This document shows, piece after piece, positions 1 through 18,176 of a stretch of DNA of 64,000 nt (its first letter is position 1; each line of letters opens with the position of its first letter). Made by a program: the position numbers and the translations under genes. The DNA comes from Sanderia malayensis (taxonomy: Eukaryota; Cnidaria; Scyphozoa; Semaeostomeae; Pelagiidae), in the NCBI GenBank assembly GCA_013076295.1, contig RQOL01000729.1, positions 2,170,001 to 2,234,000 on the forward strand. Reading direction: 5' to 3'. The notes under the pieces are model-generated. The model was not told the DNA's origin, did not search any database, and was given only the letters and a program-made list of their open reading frames with translations.

Positions 1-426
1 AGTTCAGGGCAGTTAATTGGGGCTGAGAAGGAGCAATCAAGGATTGCTCCGTTCCCGCAAATGCAAGAAACAATAGTCCGTAAAATGCGCTAACATTCTA
101 TATGAAAAAAAAGATAAGGAGGGAGGGAGAGAACTGAAAGGAAATAAAATAGTTATCATCTTCATCATCATAAATCCGTCTCCTTAAAGAATATCCTGTC
201 GACAACATTTCCTCGTGCGCATATGACTGCATAAAGGGATAAGGTTGTAAGCACCGAGCTGATCAATGCAAGCAAGGATAATCTCACAAGAGAAGCATCC
301 TAAATGAAATCTCCATTGTTCCAAATGTGTTGTGGTGGCCATGATACACTAACATTCTAACAGCATTAATTAAGGCTGCAATGCTACTTTATGTTACCCC
401 ACATGCAAAAATGTATGGTCTAAACT

Positions 427-530
427 TAGACTCACTACATTGCGTCCCTGTGCCTCAATCGTTTTTGCTCGCTCGTTTGAGGGACTTGTGTTGAACGAGC
501 GAGGCACTGGGACGTAATGTGCTGAGTCTA
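427..530. mobile_element. 104-bp MITE, 9-bp duplication family
   Basis: Ends are TAGACTCACTACATTGCGTC and its inverted counterpart ending GAGTCTA. The arms pair over most of the element, so it folds into a hairpin. Flanking 9-mers are gtctaaact (418-426) and ggctaaact (531-539), 8 of 9 matching, read as a target-site duplication. Confidence 0.8.
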
Positions 531-1889
531 GGCTAAACTCAAGTAAAATGAGTGTCGCGATCAATTTACCCTCAGCCCACAATAATGTCAAAGGTGACGT
601 GTTTTGTCACCCATTTACACTTCAAGGTGTACAGGATTAAATAATTTCTATTTTCACGCGTTAACTTTCTCTCAACTTTTCAACCGCACGATTAATTCTC
701 AGACGCGAATTGTTTACTTAAAATCAATTCGCTGGAATGCAAGTAGACTCGTTAAGTTCTTAATTGGATATCGAATAAGAGCATACCCCAAAGGTCATCT
801 TCAAAGGTCATAATTCAAAGGTCAATAGAATCAATTTAGATAATAGAATCAATAGAATTCTCAAACAATAACTTCAATGTAAGAGCATTGAATCAGCTTG
901 GCTATATATACGCAATTTGAATGGATTAAGTGCATCAAGCAAAATGGTCATGCATTTTACGGATTTACAATGTAGCGTTTTGCAATTTGCAATGAACATT
1001 TGGAGTCAAAACTTTACGAGTCGGTCATTACATACACACGTAATGTAGCTAAGCAATCGTCGCTAAAGCAAGGAGACTGCGAGCCACAAAATGTATATGT
1101 ATGTATGTATCTATGCATGAAATAGATACATACATACATAACCAAGAGCACTGAGAATACAATTTAGCGTGGAAATTTCACGCATGGTTATGAAGTATGG
1201 TGGTTCACTGCAGTAAATAAAAGAAATAGGGAATTTAGTCACTCCGAAGTTGCACACCGCGCATACTGCAGCATCGATTGCTACCTCTCTAGAAAGCAAT
1301 AAGTGCCGTGCCGGGGAAAGGTTTTGAAAAATGGCATGTTTTAAATGACAAATAACACTATATGTATCGTGTAACTATTGTGTCATGCGTCTTAGCAGCT
1401 ACGAAAGTGAACTAGTTAGCGTTTCAATGCGTCTAACCACTTGTTAGCCATGTCTTTCGTGCAAACTTCGATCATGTATATCCATCAACCACCCCGTTTG
1501 TTCTTTCTACTACGCCAATTACTTTCACGGTGAAATTCGTGTACGCAAGGAAATAATTTGCTTTTTGTACACGATCTCGCCATCCGAAGCCACAAGTTGT
1601 GCTCTGAAGTCGGATTTGTCCTCCTTTTCCGTTCTTTGCTTCGGACTACCCTGACTCATCTCCAAGTCGCTGCAATCATTGCTTCCACCTTGCTGCATCT
1701 TTGAACAGGTTCGAATGCACGTTTCCAGTCAACGCTACGCCAGATGTATTTATGTGCGGTATTAATATGCTGCAGAGCGTCTGACAATGCTGGAGGTGAA
1801 GTGGAGTTATTTTTGGGAGGGTATACGTCTGCAAATCTCCTTCCTTTGCAAATGAAAAAGGCGTTCATGGGTGTAGTATTCAATTCGCA

Positions 1890-1966
1890 GCAATTCAATT
1901 CAATTCCAACACCATAGCAGTTCAATTCAATTTCAATACCATAGCAATTCAATTCAATTTCACAGC
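1890..1966. repeat. Short tandem repeat, about 31-bp unit
   Basis: Two and a half copies of 'caattcaattcaatttcaataccatag' with small differences. Confidence 0.75.
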
Positions 1967-2177
1967 AATCGCTTATTTATCCGTTTCGCTTGGCTGGATT
2001 CCGTCCGCGCAATATTGTTTGGGTCAGTATAACAGCACTGACTAAGCACATAACATCGAGTCTACTCATCCACAACTGCAGTCTATATAATATCAATATA
2101 CAATACACACAAACGTGTGGCCACATGAAATAATGGGAAATGCATGAATGAAATAGCAAAATACGTGCCCACGCTTA

Positions 2178-2284
2178 CCACACACACACAAAACACATAT
2201 ACACACACACACAACATACATATATACACACATACAAACACACCACACACATATACACACACACATACACACACACACACACAA
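2178..2284. repeat. (CA)n microsatellite
   Basis: An imperfect CA/TG repeat with TA interruptions. It produces long spurious open frames on both strands. Confidence 0.95.
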
Positions 2285-3430
2285 GGAAACGCAAAAATAG
2301 CTACAAAAGCTTTTTTCGTGCTCTTGTGATTCAGCAACAACGTCATCATGCATACATTATGACGTGTTCACATCCACAAATACACCTGAAATCACCATCA
2401 ATGTTGGAGATGATCTCTTTGCCACGTAATTAATGTGCATTTATTGTGTTCTCACTGCACATAGAGCATGGATATTGTGTTCTCACTGCATATGCAGCTT
2501 ACGTTCATAATTCAAGAATTTCTAGTCAAAAGGCCTGATTTCAAAGACACAGCATCATGGCCATTGAAACAAAGAAGGAATCAGCAGATGAGATCAAATG
2601 AAACTGTCGTTATCATAAGTCACGTTCAAAGATGTTTTATACCAATCACCACACCCGATGAGCGAACGATTGTTTCGAATACATAATGCTGGATGATCAG
2701 TAGCCGTTAGGGAACAACGAAAAATGTTTCGTTCATTACACATGTCTTAAATTTCAGGGAATTGGCTGAAAACAAAGCCAGCCGTTCTTGTGAGGAAAAA
2801 TGTGGGCCCCATGCACCTGGGTTCCAGAACGTACTTGCTATACGGTGCTTGATACGTTGATATATGTAAAGGATTTTACTTTTAAAAAACCGAGTTTTCA
2901 TAGTTCTAGGAACGTTCTTATTCGCTCTTATATAAGTACATAGACATTTTTGCGAGGAACAGTATCCAAGGTCCAAGAAAGCTTAACGAGTTCAAAAGAC
3001 GCAAATAATAGTCCCTACAAACGGTGACCTTCAAAGCCCCAGGGTCCATAGCTCTGTGGAGCTCTTTGCTCCGTTTGCAATCAGACCTGGCGAAAGTTCT
3101 TTACGCCTAGTAACACATTTCAGGGACCGAAACGTTCACGTGTTTTAGACTCACATACAGCATTTAATCACCGGTGATATGCCCAAAGATACCAGGATCC
3201 AATATTCCATAGAAGACAACTCGGGTTTCTCAAGTTCGATTGGACAAATATTTCTTCAGAAGGGAAGTTTATGGTAGCATCACGCATACCTTCATGCATT
3301 AGTGGAGATAAAAATAGCTTTAGCGATATTAATCCAAGGACAGTTATAGTATAAATAAATCACTTATATAAGCTAGTCACATTTTTGACGTTTGTGGTAT
3401 TAGCTTATGATCGTAAATTTCAATGTCTAA

Positions 3431-3890
3431 TAGATTTGACCGGCATACCGGAAAAAGAGGACCCAGGACTAGGATCCCAGGACAAATACATTTCACTGGA
3501 ATGCATTTCCATTAGTAATTTTGTGTTATTGTATTGTATGTTTATTAGTTGCTTCAATTCGATTCAGGCTTCCGTTCAAGCATCAAAACTAGGCATCCAG
3601 ACTATATTATTATACTACAGCAAGCAACAGAACAGGTGCGAAAATGTAACAGACAATACAAAGAATAAATGGCGAAACAAAGTAAGATAGTATATTAATA
3701 TATTAATATAGTCTGGATGCCTAGCTTTGAAGCATGATTGAAGCTAATAAATACAAAACGCGGTGACACAAAATAACTAGTAATGCTTATTCACTAGTCC
3801 TCAGTCGTGGGTCCCATATCCTGGGTCCTTTGTCCTGGCATAAGATCCTGGGTCCGCTTTTTCCAGTATGCCAATTTGACCCGATTGGGC
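3431..3890. repeat. Foldback inverted repeat, about 190-bp arms
   Basis: The left arm contains 'ggcataccggaaaaag', 'gacccagga' and 'aaactaggcatccagactat'. The inverted right arm contains the same blocks in the same order. The loop is about 60-80 bp around 3625-3690. No ORF is supported inside. Confidence 0.75.
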
Positions 3891-4627
3891 ATTCATTTAA
3901 GGGCTTCAGAAGTTCATCACGAAGAGGGAGGGTAAATAAGTTAACAAAATTATAGCATTAATATTACGATAATATTATAATTATCGTAGCCATAACTTAT
4001 TTTAACTGTGTCATTTCAGATAATCGACTAAATTGCAGATTTGCAAGTGAACGTCACGCACGTCATGTGGCGGTGAAACATCCGCGCGCTTCAAAGTTGC
4101 AAAAACCGCGCGTCCTAAAACACAGTCAACTCTCCATGTAACAACCGTAGAAGAAATAAATATCGCGCGGTAAAAGCGATTATTCGAAAACAACGAGCTC
4201 AACCTAACTTTCTGTTGTTCTATAATCATAATAGAAGAGATAACGAAAACAATATATTTAATTGAAATTGAGGAAATTCCAAATCACGCATTGCCATGGC
4301 TACGAATATCCAAGAGACAATAAGTTTGATGCGTATGTGGAACAGCATCACATGCGCTGTTCTTCGGCGAGTCTCAAGTCTCAAACGATACAAACACATA
4401 GAGCAATTAGATCGATTGACTCAACAGAAAGCGAAAGTATTGATTCAATTGGAGTCTATTTCCTCGTCAAATTGAGTCATCACGAGAACCTAATGAGCCT
4501 GCAAAACAGGGCTATAAACAATCCACAATCCACACGGATAAAATATTAATTAAATCTACGGAGCAAGCAACTCCAGCCATAATAACGTCAATAAGATTGA
4601 ATCTGATAAATCATATCTGCATATAGT

Positions 4628-4990
4628 TTGAGCTCGTGTAATCCGAACTCTATCTAATTCGAACGAACTTCTCCGTCCCTTCAAGGATCACTAATGAACC
4701 AATTCTTATAAAACAAACCTCTATAATTCGAACTTTTTTTAATTTGAACATTTTCACGCTTCCCTTATAATGTAACTAAGAAAACTGTTAACCAAAGAAC
4801 AATTTAGGAAAAGTGTGAATGCATGTAACTAAAGATACAAAAGGCACAAAAACTCGAAACAAAAACAAAAGGCTTAAAGCATTCACATAAAGGACACAGA
4901 CGCACAAAATGAAAGGAATTTGATGAATAAACTAAAATATATGCCATAGAGTTGACTGTTCGAATTAGACAGAGTTGACTGCATTGCTCC
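4628..4990. repeat. Diverged inverted-repeat remnant with TAATTCGAAC boxes
   Basis: Boxes reading 'ctaattcgaac' near 4655, 'tataattcgaac' near 4722 and the inverted 'gttcgaattagacagagttgac' near 4958-4980 suggest an old element with pogo/Tigger-like ends. Boundaries are unclear. Confidence 0.4.
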
Positions 4991-5075
4991 GAAAACTTTC
5001 GTGGTGACGCAAGGCATAAGTAAATCGCTGAATAAGCCATTTTACGATACCGCGAACAAGGGGCCTGAAAAAGCG

Positions 5076-5220
5076 ACTTGAAGCGGGTGGCCGATGATGA
5101 GCTATATGATCAGTCCACCAAGGCATTGTTAGAAATGGGAGTGATTTATTGTAACGCGGCCCTGTTGGATTTGCGGAATAATTCAGGGATTATTCAGATC
5201 AAACACAACGAGCGCTGCTA
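5076..5220 (+). other. Short coding-like segment, unassigned
   Basis: From about 5083 a frame reads RVADDELYDQSTKALLEMGV and continues to a TAA at 5218-5220, with balanced protein-like composition. It is bounded on the left by an in-frame stop within 20 bases, with no clear acceptor. It lies just right of an inverted-repeat remnant with CGAATTAGAC-type ends, so it may be the tail of a transposon ORF or an exon of an unseen gene. Confidence 0.2.
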
Positions 5221-6830
5221 ATTATAGCGACCATGAAAAGTAGCACATAACGGACCCTTTACACACCATATTGTGGTATTTGGGATGATGGTAATCCGTC
5301 CTTTGTGCGCTGACTGGGATGAATATAGAGAATGCTCCTTCGCAATGTCAACATGCTCCTCCACAAGTGCTGAAGCCTGCACCACACATGCTCGCAAGAC
5401 AACTACCATTGGCAACTACTCATCAATCAATCCAATACAAGGAATGTTGTACACGGCAGGTACTGACTTACTCGTGAATACACCGCAATCAGAGAATAAC
5501 AAACAACTAAGGAAAGGTACCGCAAAAACTCTGCCTTTATTGGAAGCTGGTTGTTAAGCCGATGGTAAACATTATGTGTTATGTAATAAACACTGGAACC
5601 TCCATTAAGGGTCACATCTGAATAACGGACAAGTCGCAAAATTCGTAAACAGGGTCTTAAAAATGGTCATCTCTTTGTAGATAACTCTCCAAGAGAGTAG
5701 TCAAAAGGGGAAACCGTCACCTAACGCTGATAGTGAAACCATAGAACAACATTGCATCTATAATACAACAAATGTGAATGAAATCTCGTTGCAAAAGGGG
5801 GGAGGTAGTGGCTTCTCTGGCTACGTCCATGGAGCTCTCCACAACAGCCAAAAGCACAATAGTCCCATACGTTCCTGCTGCATTAAGTTCATTATTATTA
5901 CGCTGTCAAAAGTTTTGAAATTAGATGTGGTTGGGACTTGATGTTTGAGAATCGGGGTGGTCTCTCTCATGTCCTGATTTGTGGCTCAATGTTCTTTAAT
6001 TTAACATATACAACAGTTACACCGTCAGGATAAAATAATAGAACTCTATTTTGTTATCTTGTTACCGTTATAAGGTGAGGCGTTGTATGGACGGCTCAAT
6101 AAGGAAGCTTGTTTTATCTCGAGATTTCTCTCTCAGCTCTTTTATATTTATAAAGAATCATGCAGTTTCCCACTGGTTACATTATGTTACGAAAACAGTT
6201 AGGTATGGTTATGGATTTCACATTGATCAATATTTTAATTCCAGAACGTTTTTGTCACTGAACGAACAAGGCTGTTTGTAAATAGTGCCAACCGCAAACG
6301 GTTACTGGTTGGTTACTGGTTGTGCGAAGCTTGACTAGCAAACGCACAAACGAAGGTCAACTTCGAATGGGCCTAGACAACGAGAGATGATCAGTAGAAG
6401 GGGACTTAAGGTACCTACCACCGTAGCTCTGGTCTGGTGAGATCTCCGAATTCGACAACAAACGACAAACAGATCCAAACTCTCCGTCTTGGAGGCAAAA
6501 GAAATAAATCGGGTTAAAGCTCACTACAAAAGGGGACAAAAAAGTCCCGGGACACTTACGATTGTTGCCGGTTTTGTTCTTGTCCTTCACCCCCCTTCTA
6601 CCCCCAAATAATGTTGTCTCGAAAGGCACTCTTAAACAGTGTCGACAAAATTCCTTTTGCACAATGATCACAGGGGTCTGCTTCAAAGAGCGACATTGTT
6701 TTAGGAGGGAAGTGGGGAATTGAATAAAGCCTGTAAAAGTGTCCCAAGGACCTTTGTCCCCTTATGTAGTTCGTAGGTTACCCGGTGGCGGTTGCTGGGG
6801 TGCGGGGCAGATTATTGCGCTATGGTCATC

Positions 6831-7157
6831 ATAGGCGCCGACTACGTGGGGGCTTAGGGGCTCAAGCCCCCTCTGGAAATTTCTATGGGGGGGCTCAGCC
6901 CCCCCTGGGAATTTTGTTTGGGATCTGAAAAAACATGTTTATTTTATTGAAGAAACACTAATCGAAGAATTGAACTGATGATACTGTAGACCATGATGTT
7001 ATATCTGTTTTATTGCAATGGTTTGTGTTTTATTATACATAATACATATGTATATTGTACGTTATTAAAAGTGACAGGGAGTTTTTCTACTTTCTTATTT
7101 TTCCGATTTTTTTTTTAATTTTGAGCCCCCGCTGGGAAAATAAAAGTCCGCGCCTAT
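6831..7157. mobile_element. MITE with ATAGGCGC(C/G)GACT ends
   Basis: The left end ATAGGCGCCGACTACGTGGG pairs with the inverted right end (agtccgcgcctat). G-rich 'gggggctcagccccc' boxes lie just inside both ends. The middle is AT-rich and non-coding. It is about 700 bp downstream of the erlin stop. Confidence 0.7.
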
Positions 7158-7857
7158 GAAATAATTGCTTCGAGTATCTCACAGATAAGAAGACATGTGA
7201 TTTCGAATCCGCACAAACCAGGAGAGCATAAGTAATTAAGGGCAGGGAAAAAGTCTAGACTCAATAGAAAGATATAGTGATTTATTATTTGCAGAGACAA
7301 AAGTATGTCACATAGCATGTTGGATTCACGACTGCAAAGACTTACTTCTGCATAGATGCATACTGCGTAGATGTATACATGCATAGATGCATACCTGCAT
7401 GCATGCATACCTGCATAAACACATTACACAGATGCACTCCGTCATAGATGCATAGATACATGACCACACGCAGGCTTGCATAACTTATGTAGACATATTA
7501 TCTGTAGCATTACAGTGCATTGGAATAAAAATGCATAAAAATGCAGAAATGTCTGCAACAGCATTGCAACGTATTGGCATATATATCTTCAACGCGTTGG
7601 AGTACATAAATGAAGAAAAATCAAGAGATAAGCTGAAGACTGAAATAACACAAATATATCATCAATGCAAATTACAACAAGTTACAACAAAATTGCTGAC
7701 TTCTCTGATGCTTATAAAAAGTACATAACCCCCTGACAAGCATACAGCGTGCTATTGAATCCAGCATAAAAATCATCCGAGAGAGCCGGGGGTGCAATTG
7801 GTCGGATATGAAAGCAGCGAAATGACGAGCAATAAAAAATGAAAATAAGTCCTACCG

Positions 7858-12715
<4,858 letters not shown>

Positions 12716-12907
12716 GGTTGGAGACTTTGATAGTGTTCAAACGGAATAAACCCACAAAGCAATCGATAAAGAAAGACAGAACAAGTGCTGGCTGGTTTCA
12801 CTTCACACACAGATTGGCAATGGCATCGCATGGCTCCCATAGATCGTAGCATATTAACGTATGCTTGATCACGACGTCATCGGGTGATGCAGTGTACAGA
12901 CAACAAC

Positions 12908-15212
12908 TAGACTCATTACATTACGTCCCTGTGCTTCGCTCGCAACTCGCTCAACACAAGGGACTTATGGACTTACAGGTCAAAAACTGGAAAAAAATGT
13001 GCCGCCTCGCTCTGATGTAATGCTACACTGGGGTTCCAAAAGTATTGCAACGCCTGATGAAAAATGGCGTCTAGAAGTGGCCCTAGGCCTGAGCAAGAGA
13101 ATTTACATAACAATATAAAACTACAAAACGGGTTTCAATAGAGAATATATTTAGCACAAATATACTCAGAATTTCATAAATTTTTAAGTGAAAACATCAT
13201 TTAAACTATATCATATTGTTTTATAATAATATTTAAAGAAAATTGCGAAGAGGTCCCTTAAAAAATGTTTGCGAAAATTTATCGAAGTGGAGTAATTAAA
13301 ACGCCAATAATTATAATTTCTTTCACTCAAAGCCACGCAATTTCCCTCTCACTTAAAAGAGAATGTTTTAAATTTTTGAAAAATGAAAAGATTTGTCATG
13401 TAACTGTCTTGACCTTTATAATTTTCAGTTTCAGTCTTTGTTTACCACTTGGAAAGCGCATGTTTTGTTTTTCAAATTTCAGAGTGGGTTTTAAAAAATA
13501 AAATTTTTGTTAACTTCAGAAAGTATGAAGCCCTTGAAAATTACATCAAATTATAGTATTTGAAACAAATTATAGGAATATCCATGTCAGATTTTTTGTT
13601 ATTGCGCTTAACCTTCTTTTTTTTACTCTGGAAAAAAAATTACGGAAAAATAGGTTTTGTCAAATCGCATTCCTAAAATGATAAACAAAGACTGAAACTG
13701 AAAATTATAAAGGTCAAGACAGTTACATGACAAATCTTTGCATTTTTCTAAATTTCACAACATTCTCTTTTAAATGAGAGGGAATTTGCGTGGCTTCGAG
13801 TGACAGAAATTATAATTATTGGCGTTTTAATTACTCCACTTCGATAAATTTTTGTAAACATTTTTTAAAGGACCTCTTCGCAATTTTCTTTAAATATTAT
13901 TGCGAAACAATATGATATAGTTTAAATGATGTTTTCACTTAAAAATGTATGAAATTTTGAGTATATTTATGCTAAATATATTCGCTATTGAAACCCGTTT
14001 GGTATTTTTATATTATTATTTAAATTTTCTCGCTCAGGCCTAGGGCCACTTCTAGACGCCATTTTTCATCAGGCGTTGCAATACTTTTGGAACCCCAGTG
14101 TACAAGATTAAAACTTGGAATTTGGAAAATTGCTGGGGACGCGAAAATGTCAATATTTTGCTTTGTTTGCCGCTTCTGAATAAGTTTTCATTTTCTTTGA
14201 AAAGAAATATGTATAAATGGTTGCATGTCGAAGGTTTTTTATTTGGAAGTATAGAAACAGGTAAGTTTCATTTTTCGTTTCCAATTTATTTCTTGTTGGA
14301 TTTTGCAAATCACCGGCGGTTGCGGTTGTTTGATTTAATTTCAACTTTGATAAACATGTTTAGGCCTTTCACGAGCCGACCAATTAATTTTTGGGTTATT
14401 TTATGAACAATGAAAAGTAATTATTTTCATTGTTACATTCACAGATTATATCCCAGATTCATGGTCAGCTGAAGGACGAAGAATAGTATTCAACATTAAA
14501 TTAACAAACTTTAATGAACCTTAATTTCTAACTTTACCTTTGGTTACTGAATTGAAAGAAGAAACTTTGTTAGGTATATTCAATATTTGCTTTGAATTAA
14601 TGAGAGAAATTGTTTTGATTGTTTTTATTAATCAGATTATTAGGATAAAATATGATATGTAATAATACATGACATGCTTTCTTTAGTGCTGAATCCACGC
14701 AGGTTATCAAATTATGTGTTGTTTTTCATAATCATGAATACAACAAGTCCTAATGAAATGCGATTATCAAACGAAAAGCAGCTTTTACATTTACTTATAC
14801 GCGACCCATATAAAAAAACATACAATTGATGAAGACTTTGTTGTCAACATTTCTCGGAAAAGCACGAAAACTTATTGTGTTTTCCTTCTTATTAACTTTT
14901 CTCACAGCTTCGGCAATTTCCCGCCATTTGATGTTGAATTAAAAATTGACGCCACGCCACTTCTTATAGTCCAGGTTGGTCCGTTAAATATCGAGTTAAA
15001 CCTCATTTTTCTTGGCCTAAATTGTGGTTGAACGTGATTGGTCAAAGTAAACAATAGCCATTGTCTAAAACCTAAATCCTGCAATCTGATTGGGGCGACA
15101 AAAATTTGTCGCCAGAGAAGATTTTTTCCACTTTTTGACCTGAAAGTCCATAAGTCCCTCAAACGAGCGAGTAAAAACGAGCGAGGCACAGGGACGCAAT
15201 GTAGTGAGTCTA
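12908..15212. mobile_element. 2.3-kb inverted-repeat transposon, Mutator-like by duplication length
   Basis: It begins TAGACTCATTACATTACGTC and ends with the inverted counterpart, with terminal inverted repeats of about 110 bp. Both ends continue inward through the matching 'agggacttatggactt' segment and a 'caggtcaaaaa' box. The flanks are a perfect 9-bp direct repeat, gacaacaac (12899-12907 and 15213-15221). A separate 1,075-bp foldback is inserted at 13026-14100. The remaining interior has no recognisable transposase, so it looks non-autonomous. It lies about 190 bp upstream of the erlin start codon. Confidence 0.82.
13026..14100. mobile_element. Foldback element with TA duplication, nested in the 2.3-kb transposon
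   Basis: The left end CACTGGGGTTCCAAAAGTAT has an exact inverted counterpart at the right end, and TA flanks both sides (13024-13025, 14101-14102). The arms remain alignable as inverted repeats for about 450 bp each, including a shared segment with the palindromic core aggcctagggccac near the tips. Only a short unpaired centre remains (about 13450-13680). No transposase is encoded. TA duplication fits the Tc1/mariner superfamily. Confidence 0.85.
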
Positions 15213-16985
15213 GACAACAACATGCTTGCGGCAAATTTTGACCTGCAAAGACATGAAGCATTTGTATTTTTCAATTGTTTTGAACAAATATCTCAAAGGA
15301 AAATATTTCACATTAGGTATAATACTTTATTTTCGAAAACTACTAATTAGGGCCTTCCGATCATTTTCCAAGTATTTATGCTAGAGAGCTCGGATAATTT
15401 TTATTCTGTGTTGGAACCTGTGGTAAACTGGAATTTCGTAACATATTAGAACCATTTTGGAAAATGTGGACCACAGTCCCAGAACTAGACGCTTTGTCGT
15501 CATCTGACAGTGGATTTTAGCCCAAGGTAATGTTAAGGTCGCTAGATTCAATGTTTGCACTCAAATTATATATGCTACAGAGACTGGATAGATTTTGAGA
15601 AAAGTGAGGGTGCATGAGCCCCCATTGGGCCCCCTTGTTACCTGCCTCTGAAAAGATACGACAAGGGTGTCTTATGGCAATGTGCCAAAAGCCCTGCAGT
15701 TTGATTTGAAGTTATACCTGATTTTCATGGGTTTTAAAATGTGTTTAACCAGAACCACGAAGAAGAGTAATTCTTCGAATTACGCCCCCTAAAATGCCCT
15801 CTCAAATTTGCCCCTATTTTAGAACAACAGGTTGGTGGCACTGGGGTTCTCCCTCTCCTCTCTCTTTACCTTCTTGACGAAGGCCGAATTGCATTTCTGA
15901 AAGTTGCTTAATGCATTGCGCGCGCCACACGCCCACGCGACATTTTATTCAAATTTCTGCAATACAAAAATGGCCTTCTTTTTCTGGCCGAATGGCAGCC
16001 AAACTGGATGTCAAAAGTTTCAAACAGTTGTTTCAAAAAATGTTGCGAGAATTGCCAGTCTTTTGATAGTTGTAGAACACTACACGGATCTACTTTGTTA
16101 TTTTATGCAAAGTCCTAACGCATATATGAATGTAATGCGGTAGAATTGGAGAAGAAGATGTTTTGACATCTTTCAAGGCCCACTTGTTGCGATTGCTTGA
16201 TTTGGAATTTTCGATGAATTTCATGGTAATTTGTTTCCTTTGTTGTCTCTAACTAATACTTTATTTTTTATAAGAGTAAAATTTAATTCAGCACCTATAT
16301 TAGTCAGCCCATTATGGCTCAAATTTCATGGAGATGGATGGAAGGATGGACAGTTTACTTTTTTCAGTAGATTAGTGGATCTGGACTGGTACGACATTCA
16401 GAATCAGGAATCAAATTATTGACAAGCACCGTGAGCAAAAAATTTTCCAAAAATCATCAAAATACAGGACAATGTCTTGGGATCGGTATAAATTGGCTTT
16501 GATATTTTAATATTTACAACTCGAAGACTTATGGACAAGTAGGGGAGATGCTGTCAAATCTAAATCTGAAACTGAATGTGGTTCTGGGGTCATTAAAGTT
16601 TTTGAGGAAGGAAGCATAGATTTTCTTTCTTTTAAAGTTAATTAATAAACTGGAAGCTGAATGCATTTTGTTTTGTAAGAAAATTGGTATGAAAAGTTTC
16701 TTAATGTGGCATGACAATTTTGGCATTTTATTACCCAAAATTTTTTTTTGTTATTGGGCTTTGAAATTACTTTATTGTTTTTTAGCCTTTTTGGATTGAT
16801 ATAAACGCAGATTGTCATGAAAAAAGGGTAAAATACCCCAAAGATAAGAACCAAGAACAGACTGCTTTATTTTTATGTTCTTATGAGATGGTAATGAAAT
16901 TCACACACAAAATCAGAAAACATAATTGACTCGCGACGCGCATGCGCAAGCGAGTATATGTTGGTGAGTGGGGAAAATGTTGTGT

Positions 16986-17034
16986 TCTGTGTCTGTGTCT
17001 GTGTCTGTGTCTGTGTCTGTGTCTGTGTCTGTGT
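16986..17034. repeat. (TGTGTC)n microsatellite
   Basis: About eight perfect copies of the hexamer in an otherwise featureless region. Confidence 0.95.
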
Positions 17035-18176
17035 AGACTTCCTACTTGCCCATATAAGGTATGTGCCTCAGATTCAAACGTTCACTTTTGATTTGAAGTG
17101 AGGCAACCAAGTATGATATCACTTTGCAAGTTTTTCATTGGATAAAATGTAAACTTGTTGAAATAACAAACAACATGACGTACCATACTAGATGCTGGGC
17201 ACGCTGTGGCAGGGGGGGACCACGAGCACGATCACGCACGGAGACGGGGAGCATTTTTGACTCGTTGGAAGCATCAGGTGAAAAGAAGAAAGTTTTCTAG
17301 CTGTATGCTTATGCAACTAATACAACAATTATAGTATTTCATTTTTGTTTTGAAAAATGATAGTTTTTTAACTTGATGAAACAAGATCGAAAACTGGAGT
17401 CAAAATGTTTGCGTGAGTGGTCTCAAAACAAAGGTTTTTTGAATTTGCTGCGCCAACACTAAATTCGTCTCTCTCCACAAGTCTCGCAAGACGAAACTCT
17501 TCTGAAGACCTGGATTGGACCGTAACAACTGAAGACAAAACAGTACAATGAACAAAACTCATATGATTCCATAGAATTAATGTTTAACAGTTGCCAATAA
17601 TTTATTAAATAACAAATGAACTAACCAATTATCAACATAAGTTTTATTTTCAAAACAGGCATCCAGCTCTTTCAGAGATATCTAGGTAGGCCTTCACAAC
17701 CCGATTCTTTATCATCACTGCCGTACCCAGCTCTGGGTCTTCTTGCAAGAGGTTCTCCTTCGTGCGAGTTTCAGCTATACGAACTGACTACTGAATAGTC
17801 TTCGTCTTCTTCGCTATCCTCAGGAAGACTTCGTCCTTCGTTGTCAGAGGAATTTGTTTTGAGCTACTATTTTCGCAATCCGACGATTTTGAAAAGATTT
17901 TAGCCAGACACTGTTTCAACACAGGCCGGGCAGCTCTTGTTCAGAGAACAATAGTTGAAGAACAATAGCTCGGTTCATTCTGACGTCACACTGAATCAAA
18001 ATCTTGAAAGTTGTGAGGAAAATATAGCGCAGACCTGGCTGTGTTTGAGCTTGGAAAAAATATACTTAAACTCGTCAGAAAACACTCAAAATAGGTTCAT
18101 AGTGATACTCAGATCTTTTTCTCTCCATCTCCGTAAAAAAATCGTTTCCTTCTCATTTCAGGCTGCATAAGCCCTT

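Larger units (their letters stand above)
531..6830. other. Left flank: repeats and non-coding DNA, no gene recognised
   Basis: Apart from the repeats listed and one short coding-like segment near 5083, no frame here shows protein-like composition with splice signals. Open frames are short and overlap on both strands. Confidence 0.6.

Noticed and set aside
2083..2353. Cys/Val-rich and Thr/His-rich open frames on both strands
   Set aside because: Translations of the CA/TG microsatellite.
7310..7450. Array of 'gcatagatgcata' looking like a CRISPR or regulatory array
   Set aside because: Short, irregular units of a low-complexity tandem repeat in eukaryotic DNA, with no spacer structure.
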